Assembly (NCBI GenBank): GCA_030374805.1
Contig: JARGSG010000086.1
Span: forward strand, 169,849-233,848
DNA length: 64,000 bases
Reading direction: 5' to 3'
Source of the DNA: Gracilaria gracilis
Lineage: Eukaryota > Rhodophyta > Florideophyceae > Gracilariales > Gracilariaceae
Below, in pieces: positions 1-12,815 of this stretch. The number at the start of each line of letters is the position of its first letter. Within the stretch, counting starts at the first letter, position 1. The translations under genes and the position numbers were made by a program. The notes beneath the pieces were generated by a model that saw nothing but the letters and a program-made list of their open reading frames with translations, made no database searches and was not told the DNA's origin.

Positions 1-1100
1 AAAATGTACATAATCAAAACGATGTGAGGAACATACATTCTGCGTCCCAAGGGCTCGCAACACCGCCCTTTGCATTCTAGAAGTCCTTACTTCTCTCAAA
101 CCAATGACGCGACTCTATTTCTTTTTGCGACCAAGACGACGAGAGCCTTAGCGCAGTAGAGAGTTTAATTGCAACTAAATAATATGAGCACTTTACATGT
201 TTTGTGAAAAAGACACAACTACCTAAATTCAGTTTATCGCAGTCTTCTTCGTCCAATATCTGAAAGCCCTGAACGCAACCAGACTTTGTATAGAATCTAT
301 GGACACCCTAACACAAATTCTTTATGCACCAATCCGCGGCGATAAAGCTGTAACTCAATATGTGAAAGCGCAATCTCAGAAAAAGCGCCAACCTTGCGAA
401 CCTTTTAAACGATAAGCAACCACAACAAACATGGTCCCAGATCAGACCATGCTCCATCTTTGCGCAATAAACCACAATGTCGTCTTTCTTTTCCAATTCT
501 CTTTACCGGTGCTTCCAGGGAACCTTATTCGAGAGGTTTAAAAACGGATAATCGTACTACGAGCTCTAAAAGTTGTGTAATGTTGCTTGGTATCGCTTGC
601 GGAACGCTTACATCACGTGACTAGACCAAACACATTACTTTCTGCCTCGCAGTGCGAGCAATATACATCTCAAGCTAACCCAACCAGGTCATGCAAAAAT
701 TCTGCTGGAACATGGAGAAAGAGATATAGCAGAAATTCTTAAAGCATACGCTTAACGAAACACACCGCTAGCGAAATAATGCCTTGCAGACTTTACCTTC
801 TATTACGTCTCGACGCTTTCTACTGAGAGACAGTGTTCGATGACCTTAGAGAACCAAAGACCATCCGAGAAGTGGGTGAGACTGTTCTGCGAACGACATA
901 TATCAACATGTTCAAGGCGTAGAAGGGCGTCACGTTAGTTATGTCATTCCGAATAACATCGGAAGATTCTTCACCATCCTTAATTTCGTTATGAAGAAGT
1001 TTGGAATAACCAGCCCATCACAGGTTGTTATCGTTGACGAATCGGGTGCGTCTTTCGTTCAAAGGGCGCAGGTCTTTTTACAAATAAAGATCTGAACGTT
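1..1100. other. AT-rich region, one coding-like fragment
   Basis: No complete gene is seen. The only coding-like stretch is 880-1095 on the plus strand, about 71 open codons ending in TGA. It contains the hydrophobic run VVIVDESGAS and could be the end of a decayed transposase or other protein, but I do not recognise the family. The rest has short random open frames only. Confidence 0.3.
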
Positions 1101-1134
1101 TACTCATATGAGTCCAAATGTACTCATATGAGTA
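1101..1134. repeat. Left pair of palindromic 13-16-bp repeats
   Basis: The motif TACTCATATGAGT occurs twice with a 20-bp period. The second copy, with its flanks, reads GTACTCATATGAGTAC, a perfect 16-bp palindrome at 1120-1135. The same pair recurs near 4.15 kb on the other side of the recombinase gene, so it may be a recombinase core or binding site. Confidence 0.75.
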
Positions 1135-1204
1135 CAAAATGTTGCTTTTAAAAACTCAGAAACTATTCAACTGTAGACAAATGTTATAAACGCATGTATG
1201 AGTG

Positions 1205-1320
1205 ATATCGAAAATCGAGTGAGGATAACGGGGCACGAGACAGCGTAATCTGAACCCGAGCCAAAGGCAAGGGGCCAATTGCTGTCCAGTGCCTTGTTAT
1301 CCTCACGTGATTTTCGATAT
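1205..1320. repeat. 25-bp inverted repeat with 66-bp loop
   Basis: Left arm 1205-1229 and right arm 1296-1320 are reverse complements except for three central bases. The right arm carries CACGTG. The structure lies just upstream of the recombinase reading frames. It could be a regulatory hairpin or the remnant of a small foldback element. Confidence 0.7.
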
Positions 1321-1603
1321 AAAGCGCTTATCGGACTGTGTGCCAAGCGCGATGTTTCTGTGTCTCATACACGGACGCACAGAATGAATTCTGGTTCAGG
1401 GAATCCACTCTACGAGTGTTTCTCTACAAACCGATGCATTTTGCATGGTTTTGAAGACGTCCTTTATGACGTCGGCAGCGTTTTACCCGACATGAGTGAA
1501 GACCGTCTCACGCTGACTCCCGGACTTGGGCCAACACCAGAGTTAGAACTGCCAGGAACCTGTATTCCTGAGACCCCATCACCGCTTCCTGACGAAGAAA
1601 TGT

Positions 1604-2991
1604 TTGGGACCCCACTACAATCTGATAATGGGTTTTCAAACCCAGCGCATCCTTCGGGGACCACAATCAAAGACATATCTGATCCAATTGACACTCGTAA
1701 CGTCTAATTTTCTTCCTACGTTGTCGTCACTGAACCAGATGACCTTTTTAGCATTCCCTTTGCTTTCCATCCCTTCGACTCAACCGCATGCATGCAAAAA
1801 ACCTCCAGAAACAGCCGAGAAAAAACTCTCAGCTGAAGCAGTGGCGCTTCTAGGAAAGCATGCCCCGCGCAACACGCAGCGCTTTACAATGTCTGCGCTT
1901 TCGCTCTTCTGTGTGTTCGGTGCAACGGAAAACAACCTGATGTCGCAAAAGGAATGTGAAGCTCTTGATAATCGAGGCACCGCAGTCCAACATAGCACCA
2001 GTCTGACGGAGAACGTTATTAGATTGACGCGGGAGCATCTTTTTCGTCATGAATGCAAGGTAGTCCTTTCAAATGGGTTCAAAGAATGGACCGATGGCCA
2101 ACTTACTTTGATTAAGAACGTTCTGATCGCGTTTGTGGCGCACTCTCACAATCGAAGCAATGGTGATTTTCTGGCCCCGGCAGTCTAAACGGGTATATAT
2201 CTGGTCTCCCAAGAGCCCTCAATACTGAGTGGGGTTTCGAATTCGTGTTGTTCAGTGGTCGCATCTTTTCGGATAAGGATACGGGTCTTGTGTCTGCTTT
2301 GGACAACAAAATATGTCAACGTCAAGCAGCCGGCGTTGTGCGAAGGAGTCATAATAACCTTGCTCTTGAAGACTTAAAAGTTCTGTGCAGTTCGGAACAG
2401 CTTTTGAAGAAGACTCCACGCGGATTCATCACTCGGATTTTAATCGATTTACTTTTGATGACTGCGTTTCGAAAGAAGGAACTGTGAAGCCTTCGTATGC
2501 GAGAGGTGACAATGGTTAAGCAGAATGGTGTGGATGCATGACGTAATGTCGGGCGTATCGGTAGCGCAGATGGTTCTTCTCAAACTCAGTCAGGTGAAAT
2601 CCATATTGTGAATTCAAGACCGGAAGAAGTGTACATCTTTGATTTTCCTGTACTGGATGGGAAGGTCACCATCTTCTTGGATACAAAGGAAGATGTAGAC
2701 CTTGTCTCTGGAGCAAGGGGAAGTGATGAGAATTTTTTAGCTGGCGTGAACTACAACGCAGCACGGCACACTTCGTTCTTTAAGAAGGGAAATCATGGCA
2801 TCAACAGCATTTCTACTTTCGTGAGGGATGCATGTCGGGATTTGGGAATTACTGGGGAAGAGGTTTTCGGTGATGTCACGATACATAGCTTTCGAGCTAC
2901 AGTTATGAGCCAACTAAAAGCCCACGGATTTGATGATGCAAGCGTGGCGCTAAGAAGTGTTCATAGAGATTTCAGGTCTCTCTAAGCCTAC
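1604..2991 (+). pseudogene. Tyrosine recombinase of Crypton type, broken
   Basis: Three open pieces read as one damaged tyrosine recombinase. The first piece (about 1733-2188) carries the N-terminal helical part. The frame then shifts near 2.2 kb. Piece 2245-2487 ends in TAFRKKEL, whose Arg fits the first catalytic Arg (box A). Piece 2608-2985 contains HSFR (His 2884-2886, Arg 2893-2895), the H-x-x-R motif, followed by RSVHRDFRSL. A TAA at 2983-2985 then cuts the frame, but the same frame continues AYHN, where the Tyr at 2989-2991 is in the right place for the nucleophile. Family knowledge: Cryptons and related eukaryotic recombinases use R, H-x-x-R and Y to cut and rejoin DNA through a covalent 3'-phosphotyrosine. 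The copy is dead as it stands, with at least one frameshift and stops at 2485 and 2983. Confidence 0.7.
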
Positions 2992-3502
2992 CACAATTTT
3001 CGCGGGAACCTAGGTGTTTAGCAGCAAGCTGCTATTTTTGGTGGCGCTGTTGGTAGTGCATCTGGGGTGTTGGCAAGACTGCTGAAGACCAGCAGGCAGA
3101 AGCACCCTCTGCTACTCAAACTGATGCTGTGCAAACTTTGTTTGTGCCCAATACAGATAGTGATCGCCGGTAGCCAAAGCGAAGAAGAGAAAAAGGGCCT
3201 TTCACAGCAATTGGAAGTATATCTGGGCAGATGACAGTTAATGTTAACTATTACTCTGGGAAATATGACAGTGTCAACGAAGAATAGCTGTATTGAGAAG
3301 AGGCAGGAGAATTTCGTTCAAGTGGACAATGTGGACTCCAGAATGCACAGGACCAAGGAAGACGGAAGTGAAGAGATATGGAATCCAGGGCGAGTATCTG
3401 CTTCAAAGCTGCGCGATTAAGCTCTGTAACTCGGCACGGAGCAGACAGGGTAAAGGGTCGTTTTGCTTGCTCTTCTTGCCCGTTTGCTGAGCTTTATTGA
3501 TT

Positions 3503-3663
3503 TAGCCTGGCCAACGGGCAGAAAGAGCGAGCACGGCGAGTCGGGCGTGCACGGCGAGCAAGCGAGGAGATGGAAGCGAGCGAAGCTAGCGGGGCGAAGG
3601 AAGCGAGCAACGTGAGCAGTGCGAAGCGTGCTAGAAGCGCAATGCGAGCGAAGCAAAGCCAGT
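3503..3663. repeat. AGCGAGC-rich low-complexity stretch
   Basis: This stretch is built from loosely repeated GCGAG and AAGCGAG words inside an otherwise less GC-rich region. Open frames across it are compositional, low-complexity artefacts. No function is visible. Confidence 0.6.
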
Positions 3664-4139
3664 AATGTATAGCGAGCTCCAAATAAAAGGTATCGTTATC
3701 ACAATTATCCCGAACTGGTTATCGCACCGTAAGAAGTGTGAGAACCAAGGACCGCACTGTAATAACCATGGACCCCAAAGTAATCACACTGCGTCCAGCT
3801 CGATAAGAGAATATATTGCACTTTGGTTTTTCAATTACAACCAAAACTTCTACAGCCCTTGTAGCTAAATAACGAAGATAAACGCGTCGGTGTGTTTTAT
3901 AGAACCCTCTTAGCCCCATGGAAGAAGTTTAGTGTTTTTGTTAAGTTTTTCAGGATAATATCGCTAGAATGGAACATATTACATTTCTATTAACCTCTAG
4001 GCTCTGTCGCAATAGTTCAAAACTTTGTTTGGTACTGAATATGTATGGTCTCTTGTCCGCCTTCAACAATGTTCTGTGATCTATATTCAAATTTTCAAAC
4101 AAAACACCTTTTTCACTTACTTTTCAAGAAGAAAAAAAG

Positions 4140-4173
4140 ACTCATATGAGTACATCGGCGTACTTATATGAGT
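4140..4173. repeat. Right pair of palindromic repeats
   Basis: ACTCATATGAGTA at 4140-4152 and TACTTATATGAGTA near 4161-4173 match the left pair at 1101-1134 in sequence and in period (20-21 bp). Together they bracket the recombinase pseudogene. Confidence 0.7.
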
Positions 4174-7100
4174 ACATCTGCCGGTCGTGTAGACAATGGC
4201 GTTGAACGGTGCGTGTCGATCATGCGCAGCAGAACCGCTTGGGCCGGTACGGTCTAAAAGCAACAAAAACCAGAACAAAGTCGTTTCCTCCGTCTGGTCT
4301 CCTCTGCGACCTCCTTCGCCTCCAGGGGCCATTCCAGACGGGGACAGATTTATTCATTCTCCTCCCTACGCTGCACGCTTACCAAGCTGCACAAGCAGCG
4401 CAGAATTTCGACACCAGCGTCTCGTCTCGCGCGGAGTCATTTTCAAAAGAGACCCAACACACGCAAATGACTCTTTTGGAACAAGTACCAACGCCACACA
4501 CCTTTCATTCGCAAAAATCAACGAAAAATCAATGTACGTCGGCATTGAAGACCATAAAACTTTTTATGCGTAAAAGGGTAAGGAATCCATGCCAGAGTTT
4601 ACGCACTTTGCGAGGGACGCTTTAAGTTCTTAAAAAATGAAATTTCTTTGTCATTAAAGCTGTACACGATTAAACCCCAGCCGCTCGCTGCGGGCCTCAT
4701 TACGTCAGCCATCACTACGTGCGTGCACACGCAGGACTCTCGAGGAGCCCCATCACTATGTGCTCCGGCTCAGGCGCGCGTGAATCCACTACAATGAAAG
4801 ACCGGGACTTTGTAGAGCCTAGGCGAGTCCCGGGGGAGCCAGCAACAGGAGAGAAAACTCTCCTTCCTTCGGCTGGTCCTTGCTCTACTTTTCTCTCGCC
4901 GGCCCCGCTCGCCTCCCTCACTTGACTCGCGACCGACTCTTCCCATGAACGCCGCTTGCCTACGAAGAAAGTGAACATAGAAAAATTCAAGTATCAGGTT
5001 ACATCTTGGACGTTTCCCAAATTAATTTCGCCTAACCTCTTGTGAGCACCACACAAAAACCACCCTAATTTTTGTAGCACGTGCTTTATTTGGAGTGGTT
5101 CTTTTTGCTATATTTGAAAACAATAGGTCTTTCTTGTTTCTCAGAGACCAAACTTTCGCATCTTTTCTGTCATATCTTCGGATGTTTCGATTCTAGTACG
5201 GAACGAATCGCTGAATATTTGGAACTGGATTCCTTCGGAACTTTGATACGCAGTACGGTAATGGAAGACATAGATATCTATTGGACTGGATGGATTTCTA
5301 TCAATAAAAACAAAAGAATTATAGTTTCATCTTTATTCTGAAGTGATCGAAAAGTCCTTGAAAAGCCGTTTACGTGGTTTTTGGACTGCCAAAACTTTTT
5401 TTCAGCCTGCACTATTCAAAATTGATTTCGGAACCCAGTTCAGATTGCCCAAAGGTACCGGAGTGAGATACAATTATAGACAATGACGCTGAATTTGACG
5501 TTGAAATGACTCCGCATATTCTTCGAGTTTTTTTCACAGTTTATATGTCAAATACATGATGATGTTCTCTATCATAATTATGAGAGAATTTGATTTATCT
5601 TGCTTATGTACATGGGGTGCTATTATTGACACTTCAGAAGAAAAGTTTATCTCTTAGACCTAGACAAATCGAAGGTCATGTTCAACACTTTAGAGTAGAA
5701 GAGGATTGTTCTTTTCTGAGACCCGAAACGTATCAGACAAAACCCACTACGATATCCCTGGGCCCGGTGCGTACGATTTGTATCCCACTTACCTTATGAT
5801 ACATAGAGTATGGCTTCCTGTGGGTTTATCACTGTCGTTGAGCATGTCCAACATTTGGAACTCTGTCAATAATGTGGGTCATGCCTCGTCTTGGTAGTGT
5901 AACGGAAGTCACGAAATTGCTTGGGGAAAATTTCAAAAATGGCAATATTGACGGAACCGAAACGCCAAAGAACGTGTGGGAGACTGAAGCTCTGTTCCAG
6001 AAAAAAGAGCTAAGTCGATTTCGAACGCAATACAACAATGTGAAAAAGAATTTCGCCATTGCACGTGGTAAGGCAACAACATCCTTTCATGGTTCAATTC
6101 TTTTAATTCACTAACAGTGTTTATGATGTTGCATAGACTGATTCGATAAATGAGTTTAGTCGAAAGTGTGCAGCTAGTTCGAGTAAACGTCGTTTAGTGT
6201 CTACGGACGTACAAGCCACCGACAATATATCTGAGCATAGCCATGATAGGCTCGGTACAGAGCTTGTGCTTAGTTTATATGAGTTTACACCTCTCCATCT
6301 AGTCTCTATCTGGGCCGAACCAAAGACAACTACTAATCGGCCTACGGTGGCTATCGGTTTTTTTCCCTGGTGTGGGCCAAGGAGCGTTTTCTGTCCATAT
6401 GATAGAGGACGGATAGTACTTAAAATTGTGTGTCAAATGACCGGAAGCATTAGTCGACATTGAACTAATGCACCAAAAATGGCTCCATTCGACAGGCGAA
6501 AACCGTATTATGGGGCATCATTCAAAGCTGGTTGGATTCTATAACTCTTTGAGAAGCTTGAGGAAAAGAAGTAGTGATGATGTCCAGTGTACGTCACGCA
6601 TTGCACTTCCGTTCAAGGTCCAAACGCATATAGTGAACAAATATAATCTTTCGTGGCTTGGTAATGACGTTCGAATGTTGTACGTTGAGTTAAGGCAAGT
6701 GGCAGTAAAGAAATATTGCAAAATCAAGAACGAGGAACACTTTATTGTTTCTTGAACAGAAAAACTGCGTGCGTGCAGTTTTAATGAATGAATGAATTTA
6801 ACAATTTGTTTATTTTCTCGAGCCTTAACAAAGACTCAACATTAGACCTAAACTTATGGGATAGCCGCTAATAGTGCCCACTAGTATGATATGGTTTGGG
6901 TCTGAGTTGATGTGATACTAATAAATATGAGGTACTGCAGATAAGAATTCGGCTCCAAGACCATACATTGAAAGTGTTTCCGGCCAGTTATAAGAACAAG
7001 TTGAAAAAGAGAATGTATTGCATTGTACCATGTTTTCATCAAAAATTCATAAAGGGTTTTAACTTTTTATGGCGGTATGTAAATTTGGGGAAAGTATTGG

Positions 7101-8570
7101 TCGTTCAACTCTTCTTACACTTTCAGCCCCAAAATTTCATTGATGTTTTGTACTGAAAGCTCATTCTCAACAGATATCCTTATATTTTAATTGAGGTTTG
7201 CATGACAAAATTCAGTTGAAGTATGGTAAATGTGTGGTACATAATTTCACTAAAATGCCTTCAGAAATGAAACATAAGAAACATTAAAAACATACGCTAA
7301 CATGTTAGTGCAAATAATCGAAAATATGTCTATACTTAAAAGAAGCACACAATCTTCTCCATTACAAGTACACGTGATTTCCGGCATCCCCCTGGCGGAG
7401 CTGCTAAACCGCAATACATGGGTCTGGTGTGTAAGTTATACGTCTCTCTTTTCCATTACTTCATAATGATTGCTGCCGGTTGTAACTCGACATGGATCCG
7501 AGTTCGCATTGTTGGTACAACAATGACCTGAGCTTTGTTGTGCACAAATTAGTGGTGCCGAATAAGGAGGTTCTTTTTATTGACTGACATCATAATTGGG
7601 CTGCTAGCTGGAAGCTGTCAAAAAAATGGATATTCTGCTCTCAGGAGTTTTATATGATGCGGCCATTAAATTCAGCCGGACACAAGAAACGCATGTTTAT
7701 AAGAATTCGGCGATGGTGCCCCACTTAAATCGAATTTCAAAACAGTTGCTTCTTTCATTTGACGTTCATTTCTTTTTCAAAATCATCAAAACTTTACTTA
7801 TCATCCATCATACCACAGGACTTTTGGAACTTTTGTATGAGATCATTAGTTTTGGCCAGACACGGGTCTGGCAAGCTTACAAGAACTTTGCGATGTCGGT
7901 TGTTGAACAAATCAAATATGTGATTAATTCGTACAAATGATTCTACTACCAACGAAAGGAAAGCTAATTCAAATCAAATGAGGAGCCCGTCTAAAAGAGA
8001 GACGTATATTTGGGCGACAACGAGCAGTTCCAAGAAGCTTCTAGTCTATCACTTTATACGCCAACAAATGAAAGACTTAGTTTTAAAATAACTTTTCTCT
8101 TCAAACAGTTAATGGCGCAGCAAAACAGATTTAAAAACTTTTTATTTAGCAATTTGACGCAAAGAGTGTTTGTAAGACACTGGAATTTAAATAATTATCA
8201 AATCACAAACTTGGAAATTAATCAAGTTCAAATTTACAAGGAAAATACCAGATAACAAAACAGCAGGAGTTTAAATGCTTCATAGTAAAATACAGTTTTA
8301 TGTTTTCTGAAGAAACCAAGCCAAAGCCAAAAAGGTATTTCACCGCCTTTTTAATCAAAACTGTAGGGCAAGTTGGTTGAATTAAATGGTTTTCGAGGAA
8401 AATTGTAACACAAAAACACTTCCTTTTCTCAAAATCGATACCATCAAATTCAAAGAAGTTTTCACCATGAGGAACTTTTCTATACTGTCTTCCAAGTGTA
8501 GCAAAGAATCACGAAGAGGACTAGTAACTAGACCAACGGGCGCCTTTGCCTGTTGGAACAGAGAGACACG
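4174..8570. other. AT-rich region without a recognised gene
   Basis: Only short open frames are present and none matches a family I know. A GC-richer patch lies at 4680-4920. The best coding-like piece is 5872-6067 followed by 6137-6463 on the plus strand. Between them is a 69-nt stretch that starts GTAAGG and ends TTGCATAG and resembles an intron, but splicing it would not keep the frame. The charged segment around 5970-6060 could be part of a decayed DNA-binding or transposase protein. Confidence 0.3.
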
Positions 8571-10430
8571 AGGCTGACGGGTACGACCAGTGAGGCAACC
8601 AAACGAATGAAACACTGCGATAAAAGCGATCAGAATTCCAGACGGATACCGGTTGGCAGGGTGCTGGGAGGGCTAAAGAGGTGACTGGCGGGGGAAGCCG
8701 GGCACGCAATTGACCGTCCGGAATCAACCTGAGTAGCTGGTCAGGCAGAAAGCGCACTCCCCTCGCAGACATGGATTAAATTGGCGCAGTCAATGGCCTA
8801 GATAACACCCTGGGAGACATCACCCAACGGATGCAACCATGAATAATGGACGAGTTACACTTCAGAGTGGCCGTCGACCAATCGGTATGAAGAAACCGCG
8901 TCAAAAACGTGACGCTAGGACATCGATTGGACCTAGGAAAAACGATGCAACACATCGACGAGACAACGGAACTTCAGGCTGAACGCAGTGACAGCGAGCT
9001 AGAACCGAGGGGACATCGAACCGCCACGTGGGGCTAGGACGTCCGGATGGCACGCGGAGGGAGCGCCAGAAAGGACAACACCAGGAAACCAGATGGAAAC
9101 CGGATGAAGGCCGCGCTTCAATTATGGACGCGTGAACGCAATCAACTGATTAGGTAATAGATTGATTGGAAAACGCCGACGCTTATCCCCCCAATCGACA
9201 CAGAGGTGTTATACTGCGACATGTTGGGAAAGCCTCTCGCTTGGCAAGCCAGTGGTCGTAACTAATGTTGAAAAACGGGTTTGCTATAAATTGAACGAAG
9301 TGTAGTGCAACGCCAGAATCAGAGAGACACCACGAAGACATCCGGGATCTTCCTCCTTAGGAGGGCAGCCAACGGACAGAACCTCTCTGGCAATGCACGA
9401 CGAAGTCGGGTATAAGTCAAGGCCAAGCCTTTACCACGGAGCTTAGAGACTTGAGCAGATAACTATTTGGGCACCACGTGTGTGGGCGAATGTATCATCG
9501 CAAGAAACACGAGTCTACAGAAGTGGGGAAAAAGAAAATGAGATCCGCCGTGGAGCAACGCCTTTGGCGGGAAAAGCGAAAGCACACGAGGAAGTTCGGA
9601 ATCTTCTCCTCGATAGGGTAGCGCAGGGAACCGAGCACTCCGGGAATGACACAGCTAAGCCAGGCGTAAATCCGAAGTCAAACAGTCACGAAAAGCGTCG
9701 GAATTTTGATGTCAGGCCGTAGTCGGTAGAGATCCACGTGTTCACACGGTCACGAGATGAGTCATCAAAAGATAGTAGCACGGCAACGACAAAATGTCGG
9801 AAACCGGCCACTGAGAACAGGGCAAAAAGAAAAACTCAAAAAGGGGAGAAAGAGAACCACCAGAGTGGGGAAAAGAGAGAAGGAATAAAGCAAACCCAAT
9901 ACAGAGGGGAGTGTATGACAATAGGTCAGGAAGAGAAACACAAGTAGTGGGTATACTGTGAGCGCCACAAGGGTGGGTAACTATTCACGGACATCACGGT
10001 TGTCACTCCACTTGAAGTGAACAATATGCGAAGACTTGATAGTTAGAGCCAGAAGCCCTTGCTTGGCGAGAGGCGATTTACTTGGGAGTGCAGTGCTCAA
10101 CCCTCTAAGTACTGATCTTGGCGCACCGCTGGCCGTGGGTGCGCCGGGCAAAAGAATCTATAAAATATCTAAGTGAATACAGAAATGCTGGATGCACTGC
10201 CTCCGGCATATCCGTGCTACATGTGTGTAATTAAAACCTGCTAAGCAGCGCCTCGAGCTATGCAATCCACGTACAGATCTGTGAAAATTACCTCCGCGAG
10301 GCGACACGCTAGTAGCGGTGCAGCTCATATATATCTACTAGCGCATGATGCGTAAATGAACTAAGTCCTTCAAATCGCCTCCAAGGAGTGTTGTCCTTCA
10401 TATCTCCCTTCTTAGGAGAGACCGCGCCGT
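8571..10430. other. GC-richer decayed retroelement flank
   Basis: Base composition changes sharply at about 8.57 kb from AT-rich to the mixed composition of the retroelement block that follows. No intact gene is present. A plus-strand stretch around 8775-8880 reads, through stops, like a heptad-type helix and might be a gag remnant. By position this segment should hold the 3' LTR of element 1, but I could not find a second copy to define LTR edges. Confidence 0.3.
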
Positions 10431-10434
10431 CGCG

Positions 10435-12455
10435 ATGGCAGGTCGAACTCCCACCTATGGGCATAAAATCGCGTCTTCGAAGTCTTCATATTACATCTCA
10501 CCTTGCTAAGACCAGGTCACTACTGCTCGACAGTGAAAATATCGCTCTAGCGATGACCATTTATGTTCCCAACAGTCTGCTTCTCGCTCTCGAGATCCTA
10601 CTACCAGCATTTTTGCTATCCTTTGAGTGCCTCGCGCGATGAGCGGTTAAACTTCGAACCCAGGATAGATCTCTGGACTTCTTTCCATACCTCTTCCGCA
10701 AAGCGGCAATGCTTCAGGAGCCTTTCACTGCAACCACGACCGTGGCGATCACATTCTCCCTCCGGGACAGCCCCCTCATGGTCACATCATAGACGAAGTG
10801 CCGTGGCCTTCCAACGACGAGTTAGTCGGACAGAACCCTTGCGTTCACTTGCATCTCTATTGGACTGCTATAGGGTTTAATCCTACAGCCAATTTCAACG
10901 AAGAGCTCATCGCGTCTTATGCGGACGGTAAAAATCGTCTTCTCGGAGACCTTCCAGTGATAGTTACCACTTCGTGGGATTAGCTTCGACAGGTGGCCGT
11001 TCCTCCTCATGTAGTTGTGCGGAGTTCCATAGATTCGCTGGTTTCCGCTCAGGTGGCGTTGGTTCGCTTTGGGTATGCACGGCAGAGCCGGGCGAACTTT
11101 GAGTTTCCAATTCCTGCTTACATCAGCTTTGTTCACCGGTGTACAGTACACAAGGCGAGATTTCGTACAGCACCCGCTTGGCGGTGATCGAGACTTACTT
11201 CTGGAGAGAATGTTCTATTGTACGCCAAGAAGCAGTGTGTTGGATTCATCCAATCCTCCGTGTGGAGTTTCCGCACGGAGGAGTTCAGTTATTTTCGCTG
11301 GGAGTCCGGTTCACGGGGGTTACAGAACTTCATCCGCGATTAGCGTCGTGCGCGTTCCCGATTCTGGTTACTCGTTCCGTATCAAAACAAGGAGATCAAT
11401 CGAATCTGGCACAATCACCGGCTGGGCCGTTACGTTTCCAATCCCACATGGTAGTCCTCGTTGGAGGTATGTCGCGGTGCTACGTTGAGTGGCCCTCGGT
11501 CAGTTCCAATCTGGGCTTAGGCCTCATCGAGGATCCGTATTCCGGACTTTGATCCGTTGTGCTCACAAAGTGGGCAATCCGCACCGCGGCTTATCTCCTA
11601 TGGGATTTATATGACCGGTGTCGACTGTGGTGTATTTTGCGTCGCCGTTGGGTCTGTATCCGAAAACTCTCGTTGTGGTCCCTCTTGGAGGTGAGAACAA
11701 TGCGGAAAAAGTTCGTGGGCTTCTCGACGTATTCGAGCTAGTTGATTAGGCCAGTGTGCTCTTCACTGCAAGCGGCCGTGATCACGAAGAGGGCGGTTTC
11801 GGCCAGTCTCCGGGACGAGGCACGCCATTGGCAGGAGACTTCATCTTTCTCAACCCCTGGGGGTTGCCAGAGATTAACACAGCTGAAGCGGGAGCTCTCC
11901 CGATGGCTAAGACGTGCAACCCTTATGGGCATCCTGTTGGCTTTCTGGATGCTGACGAGTTCCATCACGCCTACAGCGGTGGGGATGACCAAATAATGGA
12001 CAAAGAACCCAAGATAGGGTATGATGAAGACTTAGTCAAAGTGGTTCTTTCCACCAATGCGGTTGTATCGACCTCCAACGACACGGCAGTGGCGGCAACG
12101 GCGACGGCTGAGCAGGTGAATCCACCCGAGCTCGAACCTTCATCGGTAGGCGCCGTGGTGGCTTCTATTCCGGACGAATCCGACGTGATCGAGGTGGCCG
12201 CCGTCCTGATTTCTGTGGTTGGGGCTGTTGAGGTGCTGTGATCGAATAGTTTCTCCGAAGAGTTGGCTTTCCGAAAATGTTGCGAGCGGGGAGGTCGCCA
12301 CAATGCGGGACGCGTGGGCTGCACGCCTCAATGGCAGATCCAATCCCAGCAATGGGGGTGGCGGCGACGGTGCTCCGGGCCCTTCCAGCGAAGGCTCGGG
12401 GGCTTGGTTTATTTTCCACCAAATTCCCGCTATGCGGTGTGGTCGTAGAATGTAG
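10435..12455 (+). pseudogene. Antisense-gene family copy, element 1
   Basis: A broken protein-coding region homologous to the minus-strand region 19111-20954 and, more distantly, to the open frame at 25804. Shared segments in order: FNP...ELI..Y...IVTTS (about 10870-10975), GYARQSRANFEFPIP (about 11070-11120), KWAIRTAAYLL (about 11570-11600), GLLDVFELVD (about 11720-11750), GHPVGF (about 11928-11945) and RSNPSNGGGGD (about 12335-12365). Many stops and frameshifts separate these pieces. Function is unknown; I recognise no domain. It lies next to a minus-strand pol-like tail (12816-13322), so it is antisense to its host element, as in elements 2 and 3. Confidence 0.6.
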
Positions 12456-12815
12456 CATTGATAGAAATTAAACCTACTTCAGTCTATGGCGTATATTTTT
12501 CCCTTTTCAGGAACCAGATTCGTCTTCTTCCACTCCTGAACATTTTTATAGGTGAGCTAGCTTATTCCCCTTCGGGGCGTGTTATCCCACTTGGGCATTG
12601 ACAATTGTCACCAGGAGGCTCATGAGAGTACGTCGAAGGTACTGCGTCACTTTCGATCGGGCAAGATGCTCGATGGGCTCAACCGAGTCAGCCTCGGACC
12701 CGTAGCCGTACCAAAGTACGAGATACTGTAGGTACCTCAACGGTTGGTATGAGTGTTTCATGATGTGGTGGACTACGAACTCGTGTCAGAAGACTCCCCG
12801 TTCTTGCCGTGTGAT

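Larger units (their letters stand above)
1101..4173 (+). mobile_element. Crypton-like element (putative limits)
   Basis: A tyrosine-recombinase pseudogene (about 1.6-3.0 kb) lies between two pairs of the same palindromic motif: copies at 1101-1113 and 1121-1134 on the left, and 4140-4152 and 4161-4173 on the right. Cryptons are DNA transposons that use a tyrosine recombinase and lack long terminal inverted repeats, so short repeats at the edges are plausible limits. No reverse transcriptase is nearby, which argues against a DIRS element. The limits are inferred from the motif pairs alone; the gene itself is better supported. Confidence 0.45.

Noticed and set aside
1604-2991. DIRS-type retrotransposon as the source of the tyrosine recombinase
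   Set aside because: No reverse transcriptase or RNase H sequence is found within several kilobases on either side.
6068-6136. A 69-nt intron (GTAAGG to TTGCATAG)
   Set aside because: Joining the flanking open frames across it gives a stop within two codons. Without a recognised protein family the call cannot be supported.
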